Of a stretch of 53,690 bases of DNA, positions 1-7,249 are shown piece after piece. The position numbers were made by a program, and so were the translations under genes. The notes below the pieces were generated by a model that was given only the letters and a program-made list of their open reading frames with translations, was not told where the DNA came from and did no database searches. Source of the stretch: an uncultured Rhodospirillales bacterium (GTDB lineage: Bacteria; Pseudomonadota; Alphaproteobacteria; Acetobacterales; Acetobacteraceae); NCBI GenBank assembly GCA_903924855.1, contig CAIYCW010000013.1, positions 1 to 53,690 on the forward strand, read 5' to 3'. The number at the start of each line of letters is the position of its first letter. The stretch's first letter is position 1.

Positions 1-25
1 ATTGCGAGACGCTCGGCTCCACCGC

Positions 26-57
26 GCCCCGGGCCGGGCGGCCACCCGGCCCGGGGC
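26..57. terminator. Strong GC-rich hairpin, terminator-like
   Basis: A perfect 13-bp stem (26-38 pairing with 45-57) closes a 6-nt loop. On the plus strand it is followed by a moderately T-rich stretch (ATTCCTATTCT). It could end a plus-strand transcript entering from outside the window. The U-tract is imperfect, so terminator function is inferred. Confidence 0.45.
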
Positions 58-105
58 ATTCCTATTCTCCGGAACAACCAACCTATACGGCAACCTCAAG
101 AGACA

Positions 106-146
106 ATTGCGAGCGCAGCGAAGCAATCCATCGAACCGCAGCCTCG
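106..146. repeat. Decayed half copy of the 81-bp palindromic repeat
   Basis: This stretch closely matches one arm of the palindrome at 15774-15854: ATTGCGAGCGCAGCGAAGCA, then ATCCATCGAACC. Only a single base of the core differs. No opposing arm is present here, so this is a solo half element. It lies just downstream of the minus-strand gene that ends at 231. Confidence 0.6.
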
Positions 147-206
147 CCCTGCGACATCCACCCCACCACCCCCAATCCACAAAAAATAAACACACCGGAA
201 CAAAAT

Positions 207-222
207 CCGCGCAAAAACGCGG
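207..222 (-). terminator. Probable rho-independent terminator of the 231-830 gene
   Basis: Read on the minus strand, just after the stop codon at 231, a CCGCG/CGCGG stem closes a T-rich loop. It is followed by ATTTTGTT. The stem is only 5 bp, but position and T-rich tail fit a terminator. Confidence 0.45.
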
Positions 223-230
223 AGCACCCC

Positions 231-830
231 TCACCGTAATTTTCCAAACCCCGCCCGCCGCGCCGCCGACAGCATCCCCCGCGGCAACGGGATCCGCCCC
301 AGATCCAATTTTGGCCGCGGCTTGCGCACCCGCACCATTTTAGGCTTCGGCACACGCGGCTCAGCCGGCGCCAGCCCGGGCTGCAAAACCTCCGCCCCGA
401 TCGCCAGCGCCCGGCACAACGGGCGCAACACACGCCCGGCCTGCGGCGCGGCCTGCAGCAGCGCCACCATCTCAGGCTGCTCCAGCACAAAGCGCAGCTG
501 CGCCGAAAGACCCGCCGCCTCATGCGCGCCCGCACGCAGCAACCAGCCAAACCGCGTGGGCCAAACCGGCACGCGGCGCGCACGCCCGGTCACGGTCACG
601 CTGGCCCGTGGCAATGCTGCCGTCCCGGCACGCCGCCACACGATGCCGCGTCGATGCCGCGCCAGCAGGCCCGCCATAAGCCGCCCGATCACCGCAATCT
701 GCTGATACAACAGCAGCGCCAGCAGCCGATCCACCAGGCCACGGCCCGCCCACGCCCCCAGACGCTGCTGCAATGTCTGCAGCACAACTGGCAGGCTGAT
801 CGTCTCGGCGGGCAGGGATGCAGGCTCCAT
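231..830 (-). CDS. Hypothetical protein, 199 aa, basic C-terminus
   Basis: I do not recognise a family. The protein is rich in Ala, Leu and Arg. A hydrophobic/amphipathic stretch near residues 30-55 (LLALLLYQQIAVIGRLMAGLLA) is followed by many Arg residues. The last ~40 residues are strongly basic and Pro-rich (PKPKMVRVRKPRPKLDLGR). There is no signal peptide or clear catalytic motif. I chose the ATG at 830. The frame stays open to 995, but upstream it crosses low-quality Arg-rich sequence. No good Shine-Dalgarno is seen at either start. Regular GC3 codon use and a terminator-like hairpin after the stop favour a real gene. It could be a lineage-specific protein of Acetobacteraceae; function unknown. 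Confidence 0.6.
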   Translation of the reverse strand: MEPASLPAETISLPVVLQTLQQRLGAWAGRGLVDRLLALLLYQQIAVIGRLMAGLLARHRRGIVWRRAGTAALPRASVTVTGRARRVPVWPTRFGWLLRAGAHEAAGLSAQLRFVLEQPEMVALLQAAPQAGRVLRPLCRALAIGAEVLQPGLAPAEPRVPKPKMVRVRKPRPKLDLGRIPLPRGMLSAARRAGFGKLR

Positions 831-1032
831 CCACCAGTGTGTTTCACGCGCTCTGGCTGTGTGCAAGATTTTTGCGGCCCCACACCGCGTCCGCCTGGCA
901 ATCAGCCATGCGTCTGCGGCTGACCGCCCCGGCGGCGTTATCTCAACCGATCCGCGCGCCGAGGCGTTGACGCGGCCTGCCCAGCCTCGTATCAAGCGCG
1001 CCTCGCGCGGGGTACCGCCCGCGGGACGGAAT

Positions 1033-1107
1033 GGCGGTGTAGCTCAGCGGTAGAGCAGGGGAATCATAATCCCTTGGTCGGCGGTTCAAATCCGTCCACC
1101 GCTACCA
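1033..1107 (+). tRNA. tRNA-Met (CAT), elongator type
   Basis: A full cloverleaf with encoded CCA (1105-1107). Acceptor GGCGGTG pairs with CACCGCT (G1-U72 wobble). The D-arm is AGCTCAGCGGTAGAGC. The anticodon stem-loop is GGGGA-ATCATAA-TCCCT with anticodon CAT, and the T-arm loop is TTCAAAT. It lacks the initiator marks (C1-A72 mismatch and three G-C pairs closing the anticodon loop), so it is not tRNA-fMet. A lysidine-modified tRNA-Ile2 also has CAT, but the overall sequence resembles elongator Met. Confidence 0.93.
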
Positions 1108-1439
1108 TTCCTTGGCGCCAGCTGCGGCTGACAGGCTGTTTGCTCCGGTGAACCGCAATCATTCATCCGACTGATCAACGTGCCATCGTCCGGCGCGTGA
1201 ACCTCAATTCATATCGAAAATTTATCAATTAACAAAATCAAAAAGATAAATTATCGTTTTGTGTATTATTGAGGTGATATGCTGTCGTCATTTCAATAAC
1301 GTGCATTATATATTGACCAGATATTTGTGGACAAATTCGGAAGCAATTTTCATTTCACGAAAAAACTCCTCGAAACATGTCTGTCTGTCCAATTTGATAA
1401 AACATAGATTGCAACCCAGATGTGGTCTGGGTTTCGAAT
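1108..1439. other. AT-rich intergenic stretch
   Basis: About 330 bases between tRNA-Met and the next gene. From about 1200 onward it is far more AT-rich than the rest of the window, with runs such as AAAATTTATCAATTAACAAA. I see no convincing gene. A perfect 8-bp hairpin (1413-1420 with 1426-1433, 5-nt loop) sits just before the next start codon. The base composition could mean acquired DNA, a promoter region or a small RNA locus; the sequence alone does not decide. Confidence 0.5.
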
Positions 1440-1991
1440 ATGAATACCGGCGTTGTATTGGGGAAATTATCCTTCAAATACCAGATTATCGCAGGGCGAT
1501 TTCTTCTGAATGTTCTTCTGTCTGCCCCTGTTCTCACCACGGTCACAGCATTTCCTCAACCCTGTGTCGACCCACAACACTACGTGCCCGGGCTGGACGG
1601 GCGCTGGCGCCTGGTGGTCGGCTGCTACGGCGATGCCGCCAACCCAGAGGCCGGGTTTTCCGCGGTTTTGCCGCTTCTGATCGCCAATCTTGGTCAGACG
1701 GTGCAGATCGATCGCCAGGCCGGCACGCTCGCGGCACGCCGCGGCGCGCTCTATCTGATGATGCACGCCAAAGACCTCCGCGGCGCTGATGCGCTCATCA
1801 CCCTGTCGACGGATGACGCAACCCCGCGCCCGAACCTGGTCCTCAGCGGACGGATCAACAGCCAGCAGGGCCCGGCACCGGACACAGACATCCCACGTGC
1901 GCAGATCGCGCGCGCGGGGCCGGCGCCCAGCGAACTGCACGCCCGCTGCGATGCGCAGATGTCGCGCGCTGATCCCGTCCAGGAAGGATAA
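1440..1991 (+). CDS. Hypothetical exported protein, 183 aa
   Basis: No family recognised. The first ~38 residues resemble a signal peptide: a basic start (K9, K14), a hydrophobic run (IIAGRFLLNVLLSAPVLTTV) and a possible cleavage after TA before FPQPCVD. The mature part is ~145 aa with three Cys, a segment GRWRLVVGCYGDA and a Pro/Ala-rich tail. I chose the ATG at 1440 because it begins the signal-like segment; an in-frame ATG also exists at 1422. No Shine-Dalgarno is visible, and the hairpin at 1413-1433 occupies the place where one should be. The first ~100 bp are AT-rich and the remainder GC-rich like its neighbours. Moderate confidence that it is expressed. Confidence 0.55.
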   Translation: MNTGVVLGKLSFKYQIIAGRFLLNVLLSAPVLTTVTAFPQPCVDPQHYVPGLDGRWRLVVGCYGDAANPEAGFSAVLPLLIANLGQTVQIDRQAGTLAARRGALYLMMHAKDLRGADALITLSTDDATPRPNLVLSGRINSQQGPAPDTDIPRAQIARAGPAPSELHARCDAQMSRADPVQEG

Positions 1992-2077
1992 GGCGCGTCA
2001 CCGCCACGCTTGGTCCGGCGCCGGTTTTGAGCTACCGCTCATCGCCGAATGCGGTGGCTGCGGATGAAAGGTTTGGC

Positions 2078-3127
2078 GTGCGCGTAATTCATGTCATCGC
2101 CGGAGCCGAGATCGGCGGGGCCGAGACCTTCGCGGTGGACGCCATCACCGCCCTGGCCGAGCGCGGCGTCACCCAGCACGTGATCTGCCGCCCGCACGCA
2201 GCCCCGCTCGAACGCTATGCCATGGCCCGGATCGACACCACCACGCTCGGCTTCACCGCGCTGGACCGGCTGCTGCGCCGGCGCATCGTGGCCGACACCG
2301 CCCGGGGCTTCCGCCCCGATCTCGTCCATGCCTGGATGTCGCGTGCGGCAAGCTTCGTGCCCAAACGCCTGTCCTGCCCCGCCATCGGCTGGTTCGGGGA
2401 CTACTACAAGCTGAAATACTTCACCGGCTGCGACGCCTTCTTCGCCGTCACCCCCGATATCGCGGCCTCCATCGTCAAGCGCGGCATGCCGCAGGCGCGC
2501 GTCTTCACCACCAACACCTTCGGCACCATGCCGGATGCGCCCCCCGTGCTCCGCGCCAGCCTCGACACGCCGGACCACGCAACCGTGGCCCTGGTGCTGT
2601 CGCGCATGCATGCCGTCAAAGGCATCGACACCATGCTGGAGGCGCTGGCCCGCGTCCCTGGCCTGTATCTCTGGCTCGCCGGAGACGGGCCGGAGCGGGC
2701 TGCCTATGAGGCGCTCGCCGCACGCCTTGGCCTGCAGGACCGGGTCCGCTTCCTGGGCTGGCGCAACGACCGCAAATCCCTGCTGCAGGCCTGCGACATC
2801 TGCGTGCTGCCCAGCCGCTACGAACCCTTCGGCACCGTCATCATCGAGGCCTGGGCCGCTGGCCGCCCGCTGGTGGCAACCAACGCCGCGGGGGCCCGCC
2901 AATACGTCACCCACAACGAGACCGGCCTGGTCAGCCCGATCGACGATCCGCAAGCCCTGGCCGCCAACCTTGCCCGCCTGCTCGCCGAGCCGGATCTCGG
3001 CCCCCGCCTCGCCGCCGCCGGCACCGCGCGCTACCAGGCCGATTTCACCCGCGACATCGTCATCACCCGGCTGATCGACGCCTATCGCCAGGTGCAGACG
3101 CTGGGCAAGTTTCAGCCAAGCGCGTAA
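2078..3127 (+). CDS. Glycosyltransferase family 4 (GT-B fold)
   Basis: Probably transfers a sugar from a nucleotide-sugar onto a lipid-linked or LPS core acceptor at the cytoplasmic face of the inner membrane. The N-terminus has the GT4 opening VIHVIAGAEIGGAETF. The C-terminal donor-binding half starts near residue 165 and carries GDGPERAAYEALA, then the E-x7-E signature in YEPFGTVIIEAWAAGRPLVA. I chose GTG at 2078 because GAAAGG lies 6 nt upstream and the conserved fold begins at once; a TTG at 2027 would add 17 poorly conserved residues. The stop lies 9 nt before lptF, so the two are probably co-transcribed, which supports a role in envelope polysaccharide. The acceptor and sugar cannot be told from sequence. 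Confidence 0.85.
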   Translation: MRVIHVIAGAEIGGAETFAVDAITALAERGVTQHVICRPHAAPLERYAMARIDTTTLGFTALDRLLRRRIVADTARGFRPDLVHAWMSRAASFVPKRLSCPAIGWFGDYYKLKYFTGCDAFFAVTPDIAASIVKRGMPQARVFTTNTFGTMPDAPPVLRASLDTPDHATVALVLSRMHAVKGIDTMLEALARVPGLYLWLAGDGPERAAYEALAARLGLQDRVRFLGWRNDRKSLLQACDICVLPSRYEPFGTVIIEAWAAGRPLVATNAAGARQYVTHNETGLVSPIDDPQALAANLARLLAEPDLGPRLAAAGTARYQADFTRDIVITRLIDAYRQVQTLGKFQPSA

Positions 3128-3136
3128 TCTGCCGCG

Positions 3137-4276
3137 ATGACCTTCCTCCAGATCACGCGGATCGACCGCTACATCTTCCGCCAGTTGTTTTACGCCCAGC
3201 TTGCGGTCACCACCGGGCTGGTGGCGCTGATCTGGCTCACCCAGTCGCTGCGCTTCATCGACACCGTGCTCAACCGCGGCCTGTCGATGGGCGTGTTTCT
3301 GCGCCTGACCGGGCTGATGATCCCCAATTTCGTGGCGGTCATCCTGCCGATCACCTGCTTTGTCGTGGTGCAGTTCGTCTATCAGCGCCTGGCGAGTGAC
3401 CGGGAGCTGACCGTGATGCGCGCGGCCGGCCTGTCCCAGTTCGCCCTTGCCCGCGCGGGCCTCGCCTTGGCCCTGCTCACCACCCTGGTCTGCCTGCTGC
3501 TCAACACCTGGATCGTGCCGGCCAGCTTCACCGCCTTTCGCCAATACCAGTTCGAGATCCGCAACCGCCTCGCCGCCGTGCTGCTGCAGGACGGCGTGTT
3601 CAACCCGGTCTCCGACAATCTGACCATCTATGTCCGCACCCGCGACGAGGACGGCACGCTGCACGGCCTGCTCATCGATGACGGCCGGCAACCCAACAGC
3701 CACGCCACCTTCCTTGCCGAAACCGGCCGCCTGGTCGGCAGCTCGTCCTCACCGCGCGTGGTGATGCAAAACGGCAGCCGCGAGGAGCTGGACCGTCAGA
3801 CCGGCCGGCTCAACGTGCTCACCTTCAGCGAATACGTGGTGGACATGGCAAGCCAGACCGCCTCCGGCGAGACGCGGTTTCGCGATGTCGGCGAATACAC
3901 CATGTCCGAGCTGATCAACCCCTCCGCCGAGGACATCGCGCTGCAGCGCGACGTGGGCAAGATCAAGGCCGAGCTGAACCGCAGGCTCACCACGCCGTTC
4001 ACCGCCATCTCGTTTGTCATGGTGGCGCTGGTCGCCGTGCTGGCCGGCGGCTTTCGCCGTCATGGCGGGCTGCTGCGGCCGATCGTGGGCGTGCTGGTGG
4101 TGGTGGCGCTGCTGGCGATGGGGCTCGCTCTGGTCAATCTCGCCGCCCGCATGCCCAGCCTGCTGCCGCTGATGTGGGTGCATGCCCTGCTGCCCGGGCT
4201 GGCCGCCTCCCTGCTGCTGTTCGCCAATGGCGGCACCGGGCGGGTGATGTCGGTGCTGCAGCGCAAGCCTGCCTGA
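3137..4276 (+). CDS. lptF: LPS export ABC transporter permease LptF (YjgP/YjgQ family)
   Basis: Inner-membrane permease of the Lpt machine that extracts LPS from the inner membrane and feeds it to the periplasmic bridge. Its 379 aa match the family. Three or four membrane segments lie in the first ~130 residues, with the typical N-terminus IDRYIFRQLFYAQL and the coupling segment YQRLASDRELTVMRAAG. A periplasmic beta-jellyroll domain follows (about 135-275), then three more membrane segments near 285-365. In many genomes lptG follows at once; here the next gene is an unrelated transporter on the other strand. LptF versus LptG assignment rests on overall resemblance to LptF. The pairing with a glycosyltransferase upstream fits envelope assembly. 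Confidence 0.85.
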   Translation: MTFLQITRIDRYIFRQLFYAQLAVTTGLVALIWLTQSLRFIDTVLNRGLSMGVFLRLTGLMIPNFVAVILPITCFVVVQFVYQRLASDRELTVMRAAGLSQFALARAGLALALLTTLVCLLLNTWIVPASFTAFRQYQFEIRNRLAAVLLQDGVFNPVSDNLTIYVRTRDEDGTLHGLLIDDGRQPNSHATFLAETGRLVGSSSSPRVVMQNGSREELDRQTGRLNVLTFSEYVVDMASQTASGETRFRDVGEYTMSELINPSAEDIALQRDVGKIKAELNRRLTTPFTAISFVMVALVAVLAGGFRRHGGLLRPIVGVLVVVALLAMGLALVNLAARMPSLLPLMWVHALLPGLAASLLLFANGGTGRVMSVLQRKPA

Positions 4277-4286
4277 GTCCATAAAC

Positions 4287-4318
4287 GTAGGGCGGAAGTG
4301 CGCAGCACCTCCGCCCCA
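4287..4318. repeat. REP-like hairpin between convergent genes
   Basis: GGGCGGA (4290-4296) pairs with TCCGCCC (4310-4316) around an inner GTGC/GCAC hairpin. It lies between convergent lptF and the MFS gene. A diverged copy with the same order of motifs lies at 33244-33276. It may act as a bidirectional terminator, although no T-tract follows. Confidence 0.5.
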
Positions 4319-4340
4319 CCACGTCAACAAAAGTACGACA

Positions 4341-5669
4341 TCACTCCGCCGGCTGGCGTGCAACCCCCGCCTTCTCCAGCGCGGTGTCGTGGCCCAGCAG
4401 CATCACGATCACCAAAGCCAGCGTCACAAAGGCTGCGATCAGCAGCAGCCCGCCATTGAAGCTGCCCGTGGCATCCTTGATGGCGCCCATCGCGAACGGC
4501 CCCGCAAAGCCGGACAGATTGCCGATCGAGTTGATCACCGCAATGCCCGCCGCCGCCGCAGGCCCGGACAGGAACGCCGTCGGCAGCGTCCAGAACACCG
4601 GCAGGATGGCGAACACCCCAAAGGCGCTGAACGAGAAGGCCAGCATCTTCAGCACCGGATCCTCAGTCAGCGTCGCCAGCACCAGGCCGATGGCCGCCAC
4701 CGCCAGCGCGATCACCGCATGGTTCTTGCGCTCCAGCTTCTCATCCGAGCGCTTGGACCACCACACCATGCCGATCGCCCCCACCAGATAGGGGATCGCC
4801 ACCACCCAGCCGGTCATCGCGTTCGACAGGCCGAACGCCTTGACGATGGTCGGCATGAAGAAGCCGACGCCGTAGTTGGACGCCACAGCGCCGAAATACA
4901 CCACCGCCAACGCCAGCACGCGCGGGTTGGACAAGGTCTGCATCACCGAGAAATCATGCTTGCTCTCGCGCACCGCCCGCTCGGTGGACAGCGTGCGGGT
5001 CAGCCAGCCGCGCTCATCGGCGTTGAGCCACTGCGCATCGGACGGCTTGTCTGTCAGGTAGTTCAGCACCACCACGGACAGGATCAGCGCCGGCAGCGCC
5101 TCCAGCACATACAGCCATTGCCAGCCGGCCATGCCCGCAACCCCATCCATGCCCAGCAGATAGCCGGACACCGGCCCGCCGATCACCGAGGACATCGGGA
5201 TCGCCGCCATGAACATGCCCACGATGCGGCCGCGATAGACGCCCGGGAACCACAGCGTCAGGAAGAAGATGATGCCCGGGAAGAACCCGGCCTCGGCCAT
5301 GCCGAGCAGGATGCGCACGCCGTAGAAGGTGTATTCCGGCGAAATCCCGGTCGCCGCCGAGATCTGCGGAATGAACGCCATCGCACCCGACAGGATGCCC
5401 CAGGTGATCATGATCCGCGCAATCCAGCGCCGCGCGCCGAACTTCTCCAGGAACAGGTTGGACGGCACCTCGAACAGGAAATAGGCGAGGAAGAACACGC
5501 CCGAGCCGAACCCGAACATCGTCTCGGTCAGGCCGAGATCCTTGTCCATCGTCAGCTTGGCGAAGCCCACATTCACCCGGTCCAGATAGGCCACGAAGTA
5601 ACAGACGATGAGAAACGGCACGAGCCGCGTCATCACCTTGCCGATCGTTCTCTTTTCGAGCTCAGACAT
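4341..5669 (-). CDS. MFS transporter, anion:cation symporter (phthalate permease-like) family
   Basis: Twelve-helix secondary transporter of 442 aa, probably moving an organic anion with H+. Typical marks of the ACS family are YFVAYLDRVNVGFAKL in helix 1 and FEVPSNLFLEKFGARRW at the helix 2-3 loop. The stretch GMAEAGFFPGIIFFLTLWFP follows, and a central cytoplasmic loop with TDKPSDAQWL lies near residue 215-235. The start is ATG 5669, preceded by GGGGAG 7 nt upstream; the frame stays open further but without support. The substrate is unknown: relatives carry phthalate, tartrate, glucarate or hydroxyphenylacetate. No catabolic gene is adjacent, so context does not help. Confidence 0.85.
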   Translation of the reverse strand: MSELEKRTIGKVMTRLVPFLIVCYFVAYLDRVNVGFAKLTMDKDLGLTETMFGFGSGVFFLAYFLFEVPSNLFLEKFGARRWIARIMITWGILSGAMAFIPQISAATGISPEYTFYGVRILLGMAEAGFFPGIIFFLTLWFPGVYRGRIVGMFMAAIPMSSVIGGPVSGYLLGMDGVAGMAGWQWLYVLEALPALILSVVVLNYLTDKPSDAQWLNADERGWLTRTLSTERAVRESKHDFSVMQTLSNPRVLALAVVYFGAVASNYGVGFFMPTIVKAFGLSNAMTGWVVAIPYLVGAIGMVWWSKRSDEKLERKNHAVIALAVAAIGLVLATLTEDPVLKMLAFSFSAFGVFAILPVFWTLPTAFLSGPAAAAGIAVINSIGNLSGFAGPFAMGAIKDATGSFNGGLLLIAAFVTLALVIVMLLGHDTALEKAGVARQPAE

Positions 5670-5778
5670 TTGTTTTCTCCCCAAAACGGCCCCCGTTTTC
5701 GGGCGGCTCGGCCGCAAAGCTGTTGCAAACCCACGGCGATTGCAACCCACAATCCGCGGCTTTCGCATGTGTGCGAAA

Positions 5779-5856
5779 TGATGAAAGTTTTTTGGTTCTT
5801 TTTTTCAAAAAAGAACTTCTTTCTTTGAAAAGAAAGAAGCAAAGAAACTTTCATCA
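5779..5856. repeat. Compound T/A-tract palindrome, copy 1
   Basis: Outer arms TGATGAAAGTTT (5779-5790) and AAACTTTCATCA (5845-5856) are perfectly complementary. They enclose two further perfect hairpins, 5795-5804/5807-5816 and 5816-5826/5829-5839. It sits 33 bp beyond the der stop on the minus strand. The A/T tracts suit a bidirectional terminator. Related copies are at 13261, 25038 and 37486. Confidence 0.8.
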
Positions 5857-5888
5857 CTTTGGAACCGCCAGACGGGACGGCGGCGTCT

Positions 5889-7241
5889 TTACGACGGATC
5901 GTGGTCGAACGGGTTGGTGGAGCCGCGGAACATCAACCGAATCGGCGTGCCCGGCAGGTCGAACTCCACCCGCAGCGAGTTGGACAGATAGCGCTGATAA
6001 TCCTCCGGCGTCTGCTCCGCACGGGTGCCGAAGAAGATGAAGGTCGGCGGCCTTGCCTTGGCCTGCGTCGCATAGCGCAGCTTGAGCCTGCGGCCTTCCA
6101 CCAGCGGCGCCTGGTGCTTCTCCAGCGCATGCTCGAACCAGCGGTTCAGCGCGCCGGTGGGAACCCGGCGGTTCCACACCTCATGCGCCGCCCGCACCGC
6201 CGGCAGCAGCTTGTCGCAGCCAAGCCCTGTCAGCGCCGAGATGGTCAGCACCGTAATGCCCTTCATCTGCGCAAGCGACGTCTCCAACCGGTCCGACACC
6301 GCCTTGCGCGCCGCGTTGCGGTCGGGCACCGCATCCCATTTGTTCAGCACGATGATGCAGGCCCGCCCCTCGCGCTCGATCAGCCGGGCGATCTGCAGAT
6401 CCTGCTCATGAATGCCCTCCACCGCATCGATCGCCAGCACCACCACCTCGGCCATCTTCAACGCCTCGATGGAGGCAGACACGCTCATCTTCTCCAGCGC
6501 CTGCTCGATGCGCGCCTTTTTGCGCAGCCCCGCCGTGTCCACCACCTCGACCACGTTGCCGTCCGCATCAGAGATCAGCACGGCAACCGAATCCCGCGTG
6601 AGCCCGGGCTCCGGCCCGGTGATCATCCGATCCTCGCCCAGCAGCCGGTTGAGCAAGGTGGATTTGCCGGCATTCGGCCGTCCCACGATGGCGATCTTCA
6701 GCGGCCGGTTCTCATCCTCCTCCGCCTCGACCTTCTCCGGCAGCCGATCGGCGATCTCACCCATCAGATCGGCGATCCCCTCGCCATGCTCCGCCGAGAT
6801 CGCCAGCGGATCGCCAAGCCCCAGCGAATAGGCCTCAAGGGCCGCATTGGAGCCGAGCCGTCCCTCCGCCTTGTTCACCACCAGCAGAATCGGCGCCCCC
6901 TGCTTGCGCAGCCAATCGGCGAAATGCTCATCGGCCGGCGTGATGCCGGCACGCGCATCCACCACGAACAGCACCAGATCGGCCTGGGACACCGCGGCCT
7001 CGGAGGAGGCGCGCATGCGGCCATACAGCGATTCCGGATCGCTCTCCTCCAGCCCCGCCGTGTCGATCAGCCGCACCATCCGCCCGCGCAGCTGCGCCTC
7101 CGCCTCCTTGCGGTCGCGGGTTACGCCTGGCGTGTCGGCCACAATCGCCTGGCGCCGCCCCACCAGCTTGTTGAACAGCGTCGACTTGCCCACATTCGGC
7201 CGGCCGGCGATCACCACGGTGGGCAGTCCCACGGAGGTCAT
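5889..7241 (-). CDS. der: Ribosome-biogenesis GTPase Der (EngA)
   Basis: Essential double-GTPase that assists maturation of the 50S subunit in the cytoplasm. Two G domains are seen in tandem. The first has Walker A GRPNVGKSTLFN near residue 13, DTAGLEE and NKAEG. The second has GRPNAGKSTLLN near 189, DTAGLRKK and NKWD. A C-terminal KH-like domain follows from about 360 (LKLRYATQAKARPPTFIFF). The length of 450 aa is normal. It is the last gene of a minus-strand operon after yfgM and bamB; bamB ends 8 bp upstream. The copy-1 palindrome follows and probably ends the transcript. Confidence 0.97.
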   Translation of the reverse strand: MTSVGLPTVVIAGRPNVGKSTLFNKLVGRRQAIVADTPGVTRDRKEAEAQLRGRMVRLIDTAGLEESDPESLYGRMRASSEAAVSQADLVLFVVDARAGITPADEHFADWLRKQGAPILLVVNKAEGRLGSNAALEAYSLGLGDPLAISAEHGEGIADLMGEIADRLPEKVEAEEDENRPLKIAIVGRPNAGKSTLLNRLLGEDRMITGPEPGLTRDSVAVLISDADGNVVEVVDTAGLRKKARIEQALEKMSVSASIEALKMAEVVVLAIDAVEGIHEQDLQIARLIEREGRACIIVLNKWDAVPDRNAARKAVSDRLETSLAQMKGITVLTISALTGLGCDKLLPAVRAAHEVWNRRVPTGALNRWFEHALEKHQAPLVEGRRLKLRYATQAKARPPTFIFFGTRAEQTPEDYQRYLSNSLRVEFDLPGTPIRLMFRGSTNPFDHDPS

Positions 7242-7249
7242 GGCGGCGG

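Noticed and set aside
1033..1107. tRNA with CAT anticodon as initiator tRNA-fMet or tRNA-Ile2
   Set aside because: It lacks the initiator mismatch at 1-72 and the three G-C pairs before the anticodon loop. Its sequence looks like elongator Met, although Ile2 cannot be excluded without modification data.
2039..3703. 554-aa open frame on the minus strand
   Set aside because: It runs antisense through the glycosyltransferase and lptF and is rich in Gly, Gln, Asp and His, as expected of a mirror frame in GC-rich coding DNA.
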